Source: Circinella minor (lineage: Eukaryota; Mucoromycota; Mucoromycetes; Mucorales; Lichtheimiaceae). Taken from it: a stretch of DNA of 17,899 nt. Below, one piece after another: positions 16,941 through 17,899 of the stretch. Location of the stretch: positions 1 to 17,899 of the forward strand of contig JAEPRB010000485.1 of the NCBI GenBank assembly GCA_016758965.1, written 5' to 3'. The notes under the pieces are model-generated. The model ran no database searches. It was not told the DNA's origin and saw only the letters and a program-made list of their open reading frames with translations. Every line of letters starts with the position of its first letter. The first letter of the stretch is position 1. The translations under genes and the position numbers were made by a program.

Positions 16941-16955
16941 CTTCTGTCGCTACCA
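16941..16955 (-). other. Candidate primer-binding site of the Gypsy element
   Basis: On the minus strand TGGTAGCGACAGAAG follows the putative LTR end (...GATCTGACA) after two T residues and precedes the gag ATG by about 50 bp. TGG start and position fit a PBS complementary to a tRNA 3' CCA end; I have not assigned the tRNA. Confidence 0.55.
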
Positions 16956-16957
16956 AA

Positions 16958-17643
16958 TGTCAGATCCGTTGTAAGTTTATATGACTAATCACCGCACCTT
17001 AACGTTAACAATAATAACCAGGATTCTTCGGTAGATGAAACACAATAAACTATGCCACAAGGGAAATGATAATAAAGAAGGTGAGGAAGGTAAAATAAGA
17101 AACAAGTAGACTAGTTGATAATTAGATAGATAACTCGACAATTAGATAGTTTGTTTATTTGTTAATTGATTAATTATTTTATTATTATTATTTTAGATGG
17201 TATTTATATAAAAACAAAATAAAAATAATATTTCCAAATACGAATATGAACATGATAATATTATTAAAATAATAATATTATGCAAACGACATGATCGTTG
17301 TCTTGATAAGAATAAGAAATAATGAAAATCAAAAATAAATAAATTAAAAACAGAATATAGATCAATATGATCCATATGAGACAACACAAAAGAATTAATT
17401 AAAGATCATAAAGCTGATCTTTCATAATAACATAAAAGGAAAAGGATATTATAAACGGGAGAGGCGACAGAGGTAATAATAATAAATAATATAAATAGAA
17501 ATAAGGGAGACAATGTATGAAAGAATATAGGAGGAACAGATGGGTGATGAATAAAAGTAACCAATGGGTAAATACGTTAGGTAGAAGTATTTACCTGGCG
17601 ACGACCCGGATTCCTGGGTTGGAATCGTCGCTTCGACGTCACA
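16958..17643 (-). mobile_element. Candidate 5' LTR of the Gypsy element (686 bp)
   Basis: On the minus strand the segment starts TGTGACGTCGAAGC and ends GGATCTGACA, i.e. TG...CA ends, directly upstream of the PBS and gag. It contains TATATAAATA (plus 17201-17210) roughly 240 bp before its 3' end, a sensible U3/R boundary. The other LTR is not in the window, so the outer boundary is provisional. Confidence 0.45.
17201..17210 (-). promoter_or_regulatory. TATA box in the candidate LTR
   Basis: TATATAAATA on the minus strand, pointing toward gag. Confidence 0.4.
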
Positions 17644-17899
17644 TTTGGAGCTGACGCGGAACTGGGAACAACACCCGCTTCAGACGCGACAATTATGACA
17701 CATGTGGTGCTTGAATATGATAAAAAGGAAGTATAAAAATAAAGGTAAAATAAAAATAAAATAAAAATGTAAGAAGGAGTAGAATAAAATAAAATAGAAA
17801 GGGTTCAAAGAAGTTACGGGTTAAGTGTAGTGAAAGTAAAGAGGTAGAAATAGAAAAGAAGATAATAAAAAAAAATATCACAGTGATTATCCCAAATCA
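17644..17899. other. Unassigned right flank
   Basis: Begins with a distinctly more GC-rich island (about 17595-17695) spanning the putative LTR edge, then returns to A-rich DNA. On the minus strand the island is open (SSASAPNVTSKRRF, RNPGRRQ) and ends at a possible GTAAAT donor near 17594, so it might be an exon; no family is recognised. Confidence 0.35.

Overview
The window reads as a transposon-dense, strongly AT-rich stretch of a eukaryotic genome, most likely an early-diverging fungus of the Mucoromycota type. This is inferred from short GT-AG introns (59-115 bp), the Tc1/mariner, MULE, Ty3/Gypsy and Harbinger content, and a DUF6729/3'-5' exonuclease gene of a kind I associate with fungi. 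No rRNA, tRNA or CRISPR is visible, and I see no ordinary host housekeeping gene.

Layout, left to right. (1) 1-2090, minus strand: a partial, broken DUF6729 plus DEDD-exonuclease gene running off the left edge. (2) 2638-10416: a candidate 7.8-kb Tc1/mariner-type element flanked by TA, with TIRs CAGGATTTTTCC/CCGGATTTTTCC extending into near-identical non-coding arms of about 420-455 bp. Each end carries an outward-facing but strongly diverged transposase gene (minus at 3055-3896, plus at 8414-9961). Between them lie several small DNA-binding-type genes (4181-4522 broken; 5383-5782 intact; 6268-6672 intact; 7488-8006 broken; a 25-codon stub at 6167-6244), a 542-bp Harbinger-type MITE with perfect TTA duplications (4600-5141), and at least twelve copies of a motif close to TGTTCCRTGTAAC upstream of these genes. 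(3) 10428-10503: GATA/GATG microsatellite. (4) 10511-10882: truncated Merlin/IS1595-like transposase N-terminus. (5) 10883-15926: 5-kb Mutator-like (MULE) element with TIRs of about 615 bp and a two-exon transposase broken by five in-frame stops. (6) 15943-17643, minus strand: the 5' part of a Ty3/Gypsy retrotransposon (candidate LTR, primer-binding site, gag with CCHC knuckle), cut off where pol should start. (7) 17644-17899: unassigned flank.

The most interesting object is element (2). Its non-coding ends are almost identical while its two transposases share only roughly half their residues, which argues for a single element with homogenised ends and two old paralogues rather than two recent insertions. 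The left transposase is an open frame that lacks the DNA-binding half and has Gln in place of the catalytic Glu. The right one keeps the DD34E triad but is full of stops. The small HTH-type genes and the shared upstream motif suggest a self-contained regulatory circuit inside the element; this is inference. Nearly every long gene here is broken by in-frame stops without frameshifts, most of them compatible with C-to-T (or G-to-A) change.
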